NCBI GenBank assembly: GCA_000149265.1
Contig: CH002592.1
Location: 544,850-608,849 of the forward strand
DNA from: Ciona savignyi
Lineage: Eukaryota > Chordata > Ascidiacea > Phlebobranchia > Cionidae
Direction: 5' to 3'
DNA: 64,000 nucleotides
Below the pieces are notes generated by a model. The model had not been told where the DNA came from. It made no database searches and saw only the letters and a list, made by a program, of their open reading frames with translations. The position numbers and the translations under genes are program-made. This document shows, piece after piece, positions 35,401 to 46,939 of the stretch. Position 1 is the first letter of the stretch; each line of letters begins with the position of its first letter.

Positions 35401-35689
35401 TATATCCTACGCAAATAACGTTGTGGTAATCCCACACGTATTTATAATTGTATCGCTGTGTATTTTAACAATTAGGTCGTTATTTCATGTTTCCATATTT
35501 TGTGCATTGGATATCACGATTAATTTCCTGTTTTCGACAGCTCAGTCGATGAATTGTTTTAGGCCTCTCTTGGCTAAGCATCTCAACCCTACCCTACTTA
35601 CCTAAGATATGTCTCTGTGTGTACAGTGCTTTAAATGGCTGCACGCAGCGTAACTGCGTAAATAATAAATGGCTAGTACCCGTCTTAAT

Positions 35690-35880
35690 ATTGGAGCGCT
35701 GCTACAACGTATTCCGAAGAAATTGGTCGACATGTGTGCCCTTAAATGGTTTCGTTTGAAATATAATTGAGGTAACAAGGTAAGTTTTGGGTTACCAGTT
35801 CTGGTATATACATTGCATCAGTCTTTCAAATTTTATCAATCTACTGCAAAAAATTGTCGATTTTCATATACACCTATATG
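35690..35880 (+). repeat. BEL-associated dispersed repeat, partial
   Basis: Second short copy: GAAGAAATTGGTCGACATG, AAATGGTTTCGTT, then ATTGCATCAGTC and TCGATTTTCATATAC as in 27700-27860. Confidence 0.55.
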
Positions 35881-36087
35881 TAAGCACATTTTTGCTAAAA
35901 ATTATAAAAACGAACTTCAAGTTTGGGTTGCAAATTTTAAGCTTTGATTATAATTAAAAACTAAGGCTACCTGCGGCATGATTTAGAATGGCATTCTATT
36001 GGTTAGTTCAGTTTGCATTGGGGAAATTGTTTAAATAATTAGGCATTCTAGAAACAACAACATTTATTATTAAGAACATGTGTGGGT

Positions 36088-36131
36088 AGCAATTCAGATA
36101 TTGCTTGCTTTAGCGGGGAGTACCCTCTTAT
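36088..36131 (+). other. conserved hairpin motif in block copy 1
   Basis: AGCAAT-TCAGAT-ATTGCT forms a perfect 6-bp stem with 6-nt loop (36088-36105), followed by GGGGAGTACCC, which can also fold. About 38 bases around it are identical to the motif at 38848 while flanks differ. Confidence 0.6.
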
Positions 36132-36238
36132 GTAACTAATCCATATAGACATCGCTCGATGCGCTACGTTTTGTTAGCGCGTTTAACTCGATCAAAAATG
36201 ATTGAATGGAAAATAAATTTGAGCCTATAATGGTAAAG

Positions 36239-36538
36239 CAGTGCTTCTCAATGGTGCGCCGCGGAGCATTGGTGCACCACATGGGTTATAGCTAGGTGCG
36301 CCACACTAAAATTTACGATAGAGTGTGCATAGAACATAAAATACTAAATGATTAGTGTCTAGTTCGTTCAACTTTTGAAAAGCAAGAGCACTCAAGAAAC
36401 AGTAATTTTGTTATGTGGAAAATTCGGAAATGATTTAAGTATTTAGCATATTGTTTTGACTCCCCGAGCAAAGTGCGCCCGTTCATTTCTTAATTGGTCT
36501 CGGGTGCGCCACGAGGTCAAAAAGATCGAGAACCACTG
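36239..36538 (+). mobile_element. hAT-type nonautonomous element (300 bp)
   Basis: Ends CAGTGCTTCTCAATGG and, reverse-complemented, CAGTGGTTCTCGATC are typical hAT termini. Flanks TGGTAAAG and GGTTAAAG look like an 8-bp duplication with small changes. The sister block at 38985-39010 carries the uninterrupted site (TATTGGTTAAAAT), confirming insertion after the duplication. No transposase; internal inverted GGTGCGCC motifs. Confidence 0.85.
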
Positions 36539-38189
36539 GGTTAAAGGTTCACAACTGAAAATATTTGCCATCGGTAGAGTTATTTGAACTTCAAATGCAG
36601 TCACTTTTCGATTTTATTTAAATTTGATTGTAGACGTTTCTTATAAATAATAAATAAATGGTTTTTATTGATTTGCTTCATATTTTGTTTTCGACAAGAT
36701 TAAAATAAAATTTAAGTATATTTTAACCTTTGATAAACATAAAGATTTAATAATCATTTTTGTAGTATTTTCAATTTATATTTGCATAGGATATATAAAA
36801 ATTTGTGTTAAATCCTTCCAAATTATTTCTATATTTTCTAAAGATTTAAAACTTAATACAGCAAACTGCTAGCGGAACGAGTTATGCAGTTGTATTTAGG
36901 GCGATACGCTTAACACACGCCTACAGGTGACGCTCTTTTCTCTAGAATCTACTGTACGTCCGATATAATATATATTTATATATACCGTCTCTTATACAAA
37001 AAAAAACCTGGTGATCAGACCATTAAGGGTTCAAAACTTGGCTTCGCAAAAAACAAAAAAAAAACAATAGCGTTTGTAGTAACCTTCAATATTCAATTTC
37101 TTTAAAACAATTTGTTGTTAGACGACGCGTGTTCGGTACAAGCTCATACACAGCATTGCTGCAAACGATCCAACTGTTTTTAGAAAAATTAAGAATAAAT
37201 AAAACACCTTTCACGTTGTGTAGGAAGCACCAAAGAGACGACGAGCTTCACCCTCCACGTTTCTCCGGTTTCTGTTTCTTTTAAACTACACTAAATAAAA
37301 GTTAATTACAAAAAGGAAATTTATGGTTTTCACAACCGTGCGAATAAAAAGGTCTAATATCATTTGTTTGAATTAAGAATTTTAAACCCGTTCTACGCTA
37401 TTATTGCATTAATACGTTTTACTAATTTCAAGTATTTCCTAATATGGCTTCAGTCATCATGTGACAATTCCATTTTCGGCACTCTAATTTTTTCTTTGAG
37501 TTATGTATTTAACTTTAATATAATTCCACGTTTTATATTTGACATCGAAAAATTAAGTTAAATCGAGCGGGAGACAGAAACAAAATCCCCGGTGAAATCG
37601 ACGAATAACGCGGAGTAAAGGTTTACAGGTGCCAGGCAAGTGTTATACAATATTTTGTTCTAATTTTTTGTGTTTTTACAAAAAGGAATTATTTAAAAAA
37701 ATAAAAAGATGAACATTACCACACAACGTCTCCCATTAACAACAGAGTAGTAAATAATTAAAAACTGAAATGACAGTTAAATTATGTTATTAAAATGTTT
37801 TTGACCATGCTGTATAGATAGGTAGGTAATATTTAAACTAGCACGGACGTAGCAAGCAGGTTGCTAAGTTACTTTTATTCATGTCATCACTTTTGAGAAA
37901 TGTCGCACTGAAGTTACTACTGAATAAATGTTATTTGGCTTTTAATGGAATACTCATGTTCATTGGAGCGTAGCGTTCGTCAGAACTACGTTTACGAGTG
38001 CGCGATAGACAGATCAATCCGCCCTACCAATTCTTGTAGCAATTAAAAATTTTCATTACTTTTTCATTACTTTTAATTCTTAATTGTGAAACAAAATTTT
38101 ACTAAAGGCCAAACAAGTAAAATTCTGTTACTGTTGTCGTATGTCCAGTCAATTGTTACTAGCTTTTACTTATACCTAGATATATGGTT

Positions 38190-38710
38190 CGGTTTAATTC
38201 AAGGTATTTTTTCTATTTATCCTCTAGAATCTATTGTTCGTCCTAACAATAGCGTTTGTAGTCACCTTCGATATTCGACTCCTTTAAAACAAGGTGTTGT
38301 TAGGCGACGCATGAGTTAGGCGACGCTTGTGCGATGAAGCCTAATTCACAATATTGTAATAACGATGCAAACTTTATAAAAAAAGTAAACACAATTAGGA
38401 AAACACCTTTTACGTTGCGCAGGAAGCACCAATGAGACGACAAAAATAAGACGAGCTTCACCATCCACTTTCCTACCGGTTTCGGTTTTCGTTCAAACTC
38501 TGCTAAATCAAAGATAATTACAAAATGGATATTTTATGTTTTTTACTCACTGGTGCGAAGTAAAAAAAAGCAAAAATCATTCATTTGAGTTAAGAATTTT
38601 AAACCAGTTTTACGCCATTATTATTGCTTTACAACGTTAGTTTTGAAAACCGACATCGAGAAATTAGACAAAAATCAACCAAGATAAAAAATTGCAGTGA
38701 AATCGACGAA
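38190..38710 (+). repeat. duplicated block, partial copy
   Basis: Contains only the later half of the unit: TCTAGAATCTATTGTTCGTC, AATAGCGTTTGTAGTCACC, CCTTTTACGTTGCGCAGGAA and GAGACGAC...GAGCTTCACC, parallel to 36940-37640. Confidence 0.75.
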
Positions 38711-40080
38711 AAAAGAACTTTAAGTTTGAATTAAAATTTAAGGCTTCCTGCGGCCGTATATGGAATGGCAGGCTATTGGTAAATTAAGTTTACGTTGGTT
38801 AGAATGGTAAATAAAAATTTGGCCTCTAACAATAACAACATGTGTTGGTAGCAATTCAGATATTGCTTGCTTTAGCGGGGAGTATCCTCTTACGTACTAA
38901 TCAAAAGACATCGCGCGAAGGCACTACGTTTTGTTAGCGTGTCTAACTCGATCAAGAATGATTGAAGGACAAATTTATTTGAGATATTGGTTAAAATTTC
39001 ACAATTGAAAATATTTGCCACCGGTGGAGTTATTTGAACTTAAATTGCAGTGACTTTTCGATTTTATTAAAATTTGATTGTATAAACGTTTCTTACAAAT
39101 AAAAGATATTATTTATTGATTTGCTTCATAATTTGTTAAAGTTTAGACAAGCTTATAATAAAAGTTCAGGTATATTTCAAACTTTGCAGTTTAAATAGAA
39201 CATACATAAAAGATTTAATTACGATATTTTTTGTAGCATTTTCAATTTATATTTGCATATTATATAATGAAATTTGTATTAAATTGACCGTTTTTATTTT
39301 GGCACCTTGTTAGCGAAGCTCCTTGCGAATATTTCTATATTTTCTAAAGATTTAAAACGTAATACAGCAAACTGCTAGCGTAACGAGGTATGCAGTTGTA
39401 TTCAGGGCGATATGCTTAACTTACCTTGAGATGTGGTCGCGCTCTCTTTTCTAGAATCTATTGTTCGTTCCAACAATAGCGTTTGTAGTCACCTTCTATA
39501 TTCGATTCCTGTGAAACACGCAAGTGTTGTTAGGCGGCGGGTGTAAGCGTTGCAAACTCATACAAAGCATTGCCGCAAACAATCCAACCGTTTTTAAAAA
39601 AAAATAAGAATTAAGATTCCACACCTTTCACGTTGTGTAGGACCAATGAGACGACGAGCTTCACTCTCCACTTTTTACAGGTTTTCGTTTCTTTTAAACT
39701 CTGCTAAATAGAATTTGATTACGAAATGGATATTTTTAATTTTCACCCCTGCGCGAATAAAAAAAAAACAAACATTATTTGTTATAATAAAGAATTTTAA
39801 AGTGGTTCTACGCTCTTATTGCTTTACAACGTCATACAAGTATTATATGGCGTGAGCTATCATGTATCAAAACAATTTTCAAGTCGATTTTACCTTTGAT
39901 GTGTTTGCGCAGTAAGTTTTGCACAAATACATCGGGAAATCAGATTAAAAATTAACCAAGATATAAACGTTAAAACGTAAAAATTGGAACAGATATGTTA
40001 CCTATTTTGATTAGGCTGTATAGACAGAGCTATGTACACTGGACTGTAGCGCCCGTCAGAACGATAGATAAGTGAATAAA
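38711..40080 (+). repeat. duplicated block, copy 2
   Basis: Colinear with copy 1 from CTGCGGCCG (38750) through the hairpin motif (38848-38893), the empty hAT site, ACAGCAAACTGCTAGCG (39363), AATAGCGTTTGTAGTCACC (39475) and CCTTTCACGTTGTGTAGGA (39625) to GTAGCGCCCGTCAGAACGA (40045). Confidence 0.8.
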
Positions 40081-41100
40081 ATTTACACCTTAATGCAATT
40101 TTTATATAAAAATGTATTAATTATATTAAATGACAAACAGCTTACATACTGTTACTGATTTCTAATGGCCTGTCATTTGTTAACGAGTGAAAATTAAACG
40201 TAAACGTTACACCGGTGACACATTTAGTTAATTTAAAGCATTTCGCTTAAGCATAGAAGTGTTGACAAGCCTTGTATTGGTTTAAAAATTTGCACATAAA
40301 ACATACGTAACCAGTGGACTATTGGAAATTATACATCCGTGACCGAATTTTAAAACGGTTCTCCGCACATTATTTTTTAACTAGCTGTTATAATAGATTT
40401 GCAGTATTTCTCCATATACCGTAAGCAATCGTGTAACAATTACCATTTTTCCGGGATATCCAATTTAATTTTATTAAGCCGATAATAATTATTCTTTGTT
40501 GTGTTTGCCATGAATTAAGGTTTGTGGACCAGACATCGGAAAATTTTACGATTAATCGGCCGGGATGCAAAATCAATTTTCCCGTAAAATCTTCCAATAA
40601 TCTCATGGAATGAAATACCGGGTACAACATGAGTATTTTCCTTTAAAATTTATAGCTTTTTAAATATACAAATACATAAGCGTATGTTTATATGTATAAA
40701 AGTGGTAAAATAGTTAATTTTGTTAAAATATGTAGAAACTAAAATTCTACTTGGTCAATCAGAACACACCATTTTATTTTGATCGTAATTTATAATTTTT
40801 AATTCGAGATGGATAATATTATAACTTACCCAAACCTTGCGATGGTAGAAGTTCCAAGATCACGAAATATATCCTTTCATTGTCGAATGTTCCACTTTTA
40901 TATTATTGCAATGTACATCAGAGTGGTATTGACGATATATAAGTATTAACCTCCTTAAATAGTCTCCTTAGGAAAAATTAACATTTTGTCACTACCTACA
41001 TATTTCAAAAACTTGAGATTAGTAATTAATTCAACATTAAAGTAACAGATATATGCTAGAATTTAAATTATTTTATGCTAAATAGACATACGTAAATTGT
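40081..41100. other. unassigned AT-rich sequence between block copies
   Basis: No gene or repeat recognised. Confidence 0.4.
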
Positions 41101-41310
41101 TATGCTGAATAGAAATACGTAAATTATACGTGGACCTAAATCACCGGCTGCTAAGTTACTCTGCTTCGTCTAATCAGTCTCGAACAATGTCGCACTGAAG
41201 TTACTACTGGCTGAATATTATTTGACGTCATGGGGAATACCTATGTTTACTGGAGCGTAGCGCTCGTCAGAACTACGATTAGGGGAGCGCGATTGACTGG
41301 TGAACTTTTT
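41101..41310 (+). repeat. duplicated block, terminal fragment
   Basis: Matches the end of copy 1: GCTGCTAAGTTACTCTG, ATGTCGCACTGAAGTTACTA, GGAGCGTAGCGCTCGTCAGA, then a GCGCGATTGAC segment. Confidence 0.75.
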
Positions 41311-41814
41311 CTGATGAAATCAAAATCCTGAGAACTACCCGTGTTAAACCCCGCGTTTTCTGGACAAGCATAGCATCTTTTGATGGTTGCCCGACTCGTG
41401 TAACTTATCATTAATGCACTCTGTTGTTTTTCAGAATCATGAGACCCTCGTTTGTTTTTTAGAAAGGTCGTCAAAAAGAAGCACCTTTTGCGCGTTTAAA
41501 TAGTATACGAATGTGATCAGAATAAATTTGGAAACTAATCCTAGGCGTGCATAAATGATATTGTTATTTCTTAGATTTTACATCGAATTTTTCTGATGTA
41601 AAATTCGAAAATGTAGAAGTGGAAATGGTGCGAGTTATTCAAGGAGTACCAGATTGGGATGGCGGTAGAGACGCAAGAAGACCGACACCGGCGCAATGTG
41701 ATGTTGACCAATAACTGAATGTGATTACAATGTGTCTGTATTAATGATTGCATAACCGAATAGCTAGCCGCACGGTCATTTATGATTGTGTACATAATTG
41801 TTCTTTCACGGTTT
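41311..41814. other. unassigned
   Basis: No repeat or exon recognised before the SINE. Confidence 0.4.
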
Positions 41815-41831
41815 TAATAAAAAAATGAAAA

Positions 41832-42180
41832 TAAGATGGGATATTCATGTTTTCATGTTTATCCCCGTGAATAGGAAGACCCCCTTGGTTTTCCCATTCA
41901 CGGGGATAAAGATGAATATCATATCCTATCCTAAAACCAAGGAGGTTAAAACACGGGCAATCGTCAGATCACCTCGCGCCCATCGTCGGGTTACCGGAGT
42001 TATTGTAGTGTGTTATAGATGATAGATACGTTAATTCCTTCAATTTAGTAGAAACCATGAATCCGCTGGGCTCAGGCAATGTCCGGAAAGTGCCTTCGAG
42101 GACACAACTGACTAGCTAGCGACCACTATCGCGCCTACAAACTTTCGATTGAAAGGCGACGCACTTAACCGTTAGACCAG
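41832..42180 (-). mobile_element. tRNA-derived SINE (family S1) with foldback tail
   Basis: Same family as 43684-43985, 53335-53545 and 63739-64000. On the minus strand it has a tRNA-like head, a core resembling the CCTTGGGCAAGGCACTT segment of other copies, GGTAACCCGACGATGGGCG and a (ATCCT)n tail. Here the last ~50 bp is present in both orientations, giving a perfect 15-bp stem TTTATCCCCGTGAAT (41858-41872) with 41896-41910. Confidence 0.75.
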
Positions 42181-42211
42181 ATTTGAATCAGATTTAGTGG
42201 AATGTAAGTGC

Positions 42212-42648
42212 TGTAGAATGTGGCAGCGAAACTCGTTCGAACTTCTTTGATTTATAATGTTATAGAACTGACTGACCTGATCACACGCTGCGTGATCATT
42301 TTGCGTCTATTAACCCTGCATGATCGACGACCGTATCGCATATATTTCTTCGCCCTATATGTTATTTAAACCCGTTGTCCTCATTGTTGTGCTCTGTATT
42401 GCTTATGTACCATTTGTCGTATGTAGTCGCTTATCCTTGGTGTATAGATGTTGTGTACGTAATACTATTTAACAAAACACTTTTAATCACCTAAAACCTA
42501 AATCTGTGCAATTGTAACTACAAGTGGTGTGTGTTAACTGAGGGAGGTTTAATGGCTGCAAACTAAGATCAGGTGCATTAGAGCAAGTAAGTGATCACTT
42601 ATCGACAGCCGTCAGATCATCAGGCGGAACATTGCTACACCCGCTACA
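42212..42648 (+). repeat. BEL/Pao 5' LTR
   Basis: Starts TGTAGAATGTGG, ends CCGCTACA. A TATTTAAAC promoter-like motif lies near 42363. Paired with 45685-46154. Confidence 0.9.
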
Positions 42649-42988
42649 TTATTAAAAGTGTTTCGGACTTGGGGAGAAGTTCGGTGAAGAAGCCTTGAAA
42701 GTGTCGAGTCAATTTAGGATGGTGATGCGTAATCCATTAATCGACTTTCGGGACGTGGATGAAGAAGACTTGCCTTCCGAACCTATTTTTGTGAAATCTG
42801 TTAAGTATATTTTTGAAAAGCTTGTAGGAGACAAGCCAATACTGAGACCGAATCTGGGCCGTAAGATCAGTTAGATGGATATTCAAAACAAGACAAATCA
42901 TGCTCGCCGAGTTGCGGAAATCGAGAAAGCAATACGAGAGTTGCAAATTCAGAAGGAGGCAATTAGGGCCAAATTTTAAGGAGGACGA

Positions 42989-43680
42989 TTGGAGAAACCT
43001 ATGGATGCTCAACAGCACGTAGGCTTAATGACGACAAGGCAGCAGCGTGTGAAGTCATGGTTAAGCGACGATGACAATATGGAGGCTACCAAAGCGCATG
43101 TGGCCCTACAGCGCACCGCAGATAGGAATGGAAGTTCTGCGGCGGCCAGAGATGACATGATAAAAAGCGCATTGCGCACTATTGCCTCATCGTTTGAACA
43201 CGGCCCACTTCCACAGCGAAATATTCTAAAGTTTGACGGGAACAGGTTGGAATTCCACTATTTTATGGCCGAATTCGAAGAGAATATAAACAGACGAGTT
43301 AAAGAACCGAGGAGCAAGTTAAGCCATTTACGCAATCATTGTATCGGTGAAGCGTTTGAAGCGATCAGATTTTGCGCCATGATAGATCCACCGGAGGAGG
43401 GGTATCAGCGAGCACTTGAGGTGCTAAAGGAACAGTTTGGTCAACGACATAAAGTGGTGGATGCATACGTCAGACTGTTAACCAGAGATCCTAAGATAAA
43501 CGAAGGAGATTACCGGAGTCTCAACAAACTGTGGTAAGAAATGTCCAATTGTTTCTACTTGCTATCCGCATGGAATTACGAGAAGGAGTTGGACAGCTCC
43601 TCAATACTTATGGATGTATTTAGGTGCCTGCCACGGGCGGTGCAGAATGATATCAACAAGGAAGCCATCGAACTCAATGA
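42989..43680 (+). pseudogene. BEL/Pao gag remnant
   Basis: Contains RNILKFDGNRLEFHYFMAEF and YQRALEVLKEQFGQRHKVVD, characteristic of the DUF1759 gag domain of BEL/Pao elements (virus-like particle protein). Fossil; ends where the SINE is inserted. Confidence 0.8.
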
Positions 43681-43683
43681 CCA

Positions 43684-43985
43684 TAGGATAGGATAGGATA
43701 GGATATTCATCTTTATCCCCGTGAATGGGAAAACCAAGGGGGTTAACACACGGGCAATCGTCAGATCACCTCGCGCCCATCGTCGGGTTACCGGAGCTAT
43801 TGCAGTGTGTTGTATATGATAGACACGTTCCTTTAATTTGGTAGAACCCATTAATTCGCTGGGTTCAGGCAATGTCCGTAAAGTGCCTTGCCCAAGGACA
43901 CAACCGACTAGCTAGCGACCAGTTTCGCACCTGCAACCTTACGATTGAAAAACGACGCACTAAAACGTTAGACCAACAGGCTGGT
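43684..43985 (-). mobile_element. tRNA-derived SINE (family S1) inside BEL gag
   Basis: Minus-strand orientation. The left edge is a (ATCCT)n tail seen as GGATAGGATAGGATA on the plus strand; the core has CCTTGCCCAAGGACACAACC and GCCCATCGTCGGGTTACC. The head ends near GTTAGACCAACAGG. It interrupts the gag of the BEL fossil, so it is younger than that element. Confidence 0.8.
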
Positions 43986-44212
43986 CAGACCAACAGGCCG
44001 TTCACCATGGCAATTCTCTGGGTTTCCATGATCTAATGAAGCATGTACGTAGAGCTGCTAAGCGTTTAAATTCACAATTTGGTCAGATAATGTCGGAGGA
44101 AGTCAATCAACATGCAAGGCCAACAAGGGGCCATATTACAAGGTACAACTCCCCAACTAATGCGACAGTTGGTATATAATATACGCCACTACCACTCGCA
44201 AAGCCAAGCACA

Positions 44213-45067
44213 ATGAATGTCAGATATACAGCGACTGCCCGTACTGCAAGATTTCGCAAAAGCAGTATTTACGAACGTTACGAGTTCGTGCGGAATCGTG
44301 GCCTGTGCATTAATTGTTGTATTTCCGGTCACGCAGCGAGACTGTGTAGCAACCCGAATCGTTGTCAGGTAACATACTGCGGCCTACCTCACCACATACT
44401 GCTACACTTCACAAGCATTCAACCGGCCGCCATCGAAGAATTTAAACGTACCAATGAGAGTGGTCGTGCCCAGTTGGCGATAGAGAACGATTTGGTTACA
44501 GCCGGGGCAACTCAGGCAAGCACATCGTCTAACCGATTGATTATGCGAACACGGATGCGTGTGGTTCCTGTACAGGTATGGTCAACGGACAAGCAGAGAC
44601 AAGTATCAACGTATGCGTTCCTAGACGGGGGAGCAACGGGAAACTTGTGTACTCTGGAGTTACTGAGAAAACTAGAACCTCATGTTTTAAAATGCAAAAC
44701 TAAAATAACAATGGAGACTGCTAATTGCACTGACAGACAGGATGGATATAAACTGGATCTTGTTGTGAAGGGTGCTTGTGAAGCTGATGAATTTTGTCTT
44801 AAGGACGTCTTGGCAGTGTTAAATTTACCAGACGTAAGAAGCAGCATACCCACGGAAAGCGATGCTACCAGGTATCCGCACCTAAGTGACCTGGTTTTCC
44901 CGAAGGTGAATGAGTCGGAGGTAGAACTACTCATAGGCTCGGATAACCAGATGGCTTCGGAAGAATGTGAGAGGCGGCGTAAGTCAGGATGTCCAACAGC
45001 TGTGCGGACGAGGTTGGGATGGACATTGAATGGGCTGAACCGTACAGGAAATGGAAGAACATGTTAA
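44213..45067 (+). pseudogene. BEL/Pao gag knuckle and protease remnant
   Basis: CINCCISGHAARLCSNPNRC followed by HHILLHF is the gag knuckle region. TYAFLDGGATGNLCTLELL is the aspartic-protease active-site region (DUF1758) of BEL/Pao polyproteins. A short RT-entry-like piece follows at 45067-45290. Fossil. Confidence 0.85.
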
Positions 45068-45684
45068 GTTGAATTTTACGAATATTACCGATCAGGGGCT
45101 GCATGAACAACTGGAGAAAAAGTTCAGCTTTGACTTCAGTGAAAGTACAAAGTTGACTCGCTGGGAATGTTTATGGAGAATAAAGCAGGCACTATCTATA
45201 ATGGAAAGCTCTGTAACGAAATCAACAGATCGGCAATCTGTATTAAGGATGCCGTGGAGGCCTTGATCGCCACGTTTACCTTGTAACCGTTCAATTCCGG
45301 AGAAGCGACTAGGATACCTAAAGGTGAAATTGTCTTACAGACCCCAAATTATTCGAAAGGTATAAAAGAAAGATCGAGGAATATATAAGCAATGGACACG
45401 CAGGAATAGTTTCCAAGGATTGTGAGAAGCCTGCTAGGAAGGCGTGGTACGTGCCACATCATGCTACCGGGCTAAGAGTCAAGATTGTGTTCGACTGTAC
45501 GGCCAGTTACTTGTTGAACGACCAGAAGCTGTTACATGGGCGCGGATCACACAAATAACCTTGTCTACGCTGATGCAGACCACGTTGTGAGAAGAGTATG
45601 TGTACGAACTGCGACAGCAAACGTGTTCCGGGATAGTCGCTGCCTTACTTCTTTAAAATTAACTTCGTAATTTGGGGCTGGTAA

Positions 45685-46154
45685 TGTAGAATGTGGCTGC
45701 GAAACTCGTTCGAACCCTTTTTTATTCATAATGCTATAAGTCTGACCTGATTACACGCTGCGTGATCATTTTGCGACCATTAACCCTGCATGATCGACGA
45801 CCGTATACCATATATTTCTTCGCCCTATATGGTATTTAAACCCATTGTCCTCATTGTTGTGCTCTGTATTGTTAATGTACCATTTGTTGTATGTAGTCGC
45901 TTATCCTTGGTGTATAGATGTTGTGTACGCAATACCATGAAATAACTGGTTAATGTGTAGTTTATAGTGAACAAACGAAACACTTTTAATCACATGAAAC
46001 CCTAAATCTGTGTAACTGTAAATACAAATGGTGTGTGTTAACTAATGGAAGTTTCTTGGCTGCAAACTGAGATCAGGTGCATTAGAGCAAGTGATCACTT
46101 ATCGACAGCCGTCAGATCATAAGGATCAGGCGGAACGTTGCTACACCCGCAACA
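45685..46154 (+). repeat. BEL/Pao 3' LTR
   Basis: Partner of 42212-42648. Slightly longer because of small insertions, including one near 45940-45970. Confidence 0.9.
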
Positions 46155-46169
46155 AGTGCATTAGCCATT

Positions 46170-46790
46170 GATTTAATGAAAACTCTTAAAAGAAATTAAA
46201 AAATATCTAGGGAAATACCATAAAAATAGGATTTTGTTCTCAAATCATGATTGTCATTTGTTAGACAACATGGTCTAGATATGCAGAAATTAAAATTTTA
46301 GGTGATAAATCCTGAGCAATTCCTGTGGGACGTTAAAAAAACAAAACGTTTATTTTTCTAAAATTTATCTTTTTTGGGCATAGCGCTTTAACGGCTGCTC
46401 CACTTTGGTGGAATGTGGGACCGTTAGCCACTTTTCAGCCAATAAAAAAGAAGAAAACATTTACTTAGCGTAATTCCCTTAAACATGAAGTTATGTTTCT
46501 GAACCAAGAATGTGACAGGCATGGACATTTGCTTTAGAAATTATAAACTTTATCAATAAACTTTAAGGATTAAAACTTTAAGAATTGTTATACACCCACA
46601 TATTATATAAAAACAGAAACTTTTGCACTAACTCATGGGAAGTTCCCCGAAGCCATGAAATCTAAATCGGGCAGTTTTGGAACTTTAGCTTTATTTCACT
46701 ACAGCGCTTGAAAAGAAGCTTAAATTTAAAACATCTGTGGTGAAATGACGGTAAATTTAACACGATTACTACACATGGAAGAGAAGTTGA
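46170..46790 (-). repeat. dispersed repeat family X, inverted copy
   Basis: Reverse complement of the 31400-32330 type sequence: one 335-bp-type unit (46190-46540) followed by the 5' part (46545-46780). Begins just past the target duplication of the BEL fossil. Confidence 0.75.
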
Positions 46791-46939
46791 TGGAGCATGT
46801 TATCATTCTTACACTAATAAAGTGCATGTCGGTTACATGTGGCCTTTTAAGATAACGTATGAAAGATACAGATTGTTGTTTGGAGGTATGTTTGACATAG
46901 ATAGATTAACAACCAGCGTAACCGTTTCAAGGATAAACA

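Larger units (their letters stand above)
35890..38060 (+). repeat. large noncoding duplicated block, copy 1
   Basis: Colinear with 38700-40080 and, for its later part, with 38190-38710 and 41100-41310. Order of landmarks: CTGCGGCATGA (35970), GGTAGCAATTCAGATATTGC (36086), GTTTAACTCGATCAA, [hAT insertion 36239-36538], CAACTGAAAATATTTGCC, ACAGCAAACTGCTAGCG (36857), AATAGCGTTTGTAGT (37066), CCTTTCACGTTGTGTAGGAA (37207), GTCGCACTGAAGTTACTACT (37900) and GGAGCGTAGCG (37965). No coding frame is shared by the copies. Confidence 0.8.
42212..46154 (+). mobile_element. BEL/Pao LTR retrotransposon fossil with both LTRs
   Basis: Two LTRs (42212-42648 and 45685-46154) begin TGTAGAATGTGGC and end with CA. 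They differ by roughly 8-10% by eye, so the insertion is not recent. Internal parts in order: gag (from ~42990), a SINE of family S1 inserted in gag, gag zinc-knuckle region and aspartic protease (44213-45067), and the beginning of the RT region. Most of pol, including the RT core, RNase H and integrase, is absent, so the element is far below usual family length. It is broken, with several breaks plus the SINE. Confidence 0.92.
42207..46159. repeat. 5-bp target duplication AGTGC flanking the BEL/Pao fossil
   Basis: AGTGC occupies 42207-42211 directly before the 5' LTR and 46155-46159 directly after the 3' LTR. Five bases is usual for BEL/Pao integration. Confidence 0.8.

Noticed and set aside
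41571-41795. Minus-strand open frame before the SINE
   Set aside because: Low-complexity, no homology, overlaps frames on the other strand.
44213-45067. 284-codon frame as a host zinc-finger protein
   Set aside because: Knuckle plus aspartic protease order and flanking LTRs show it is a BEL/Pao fossil.
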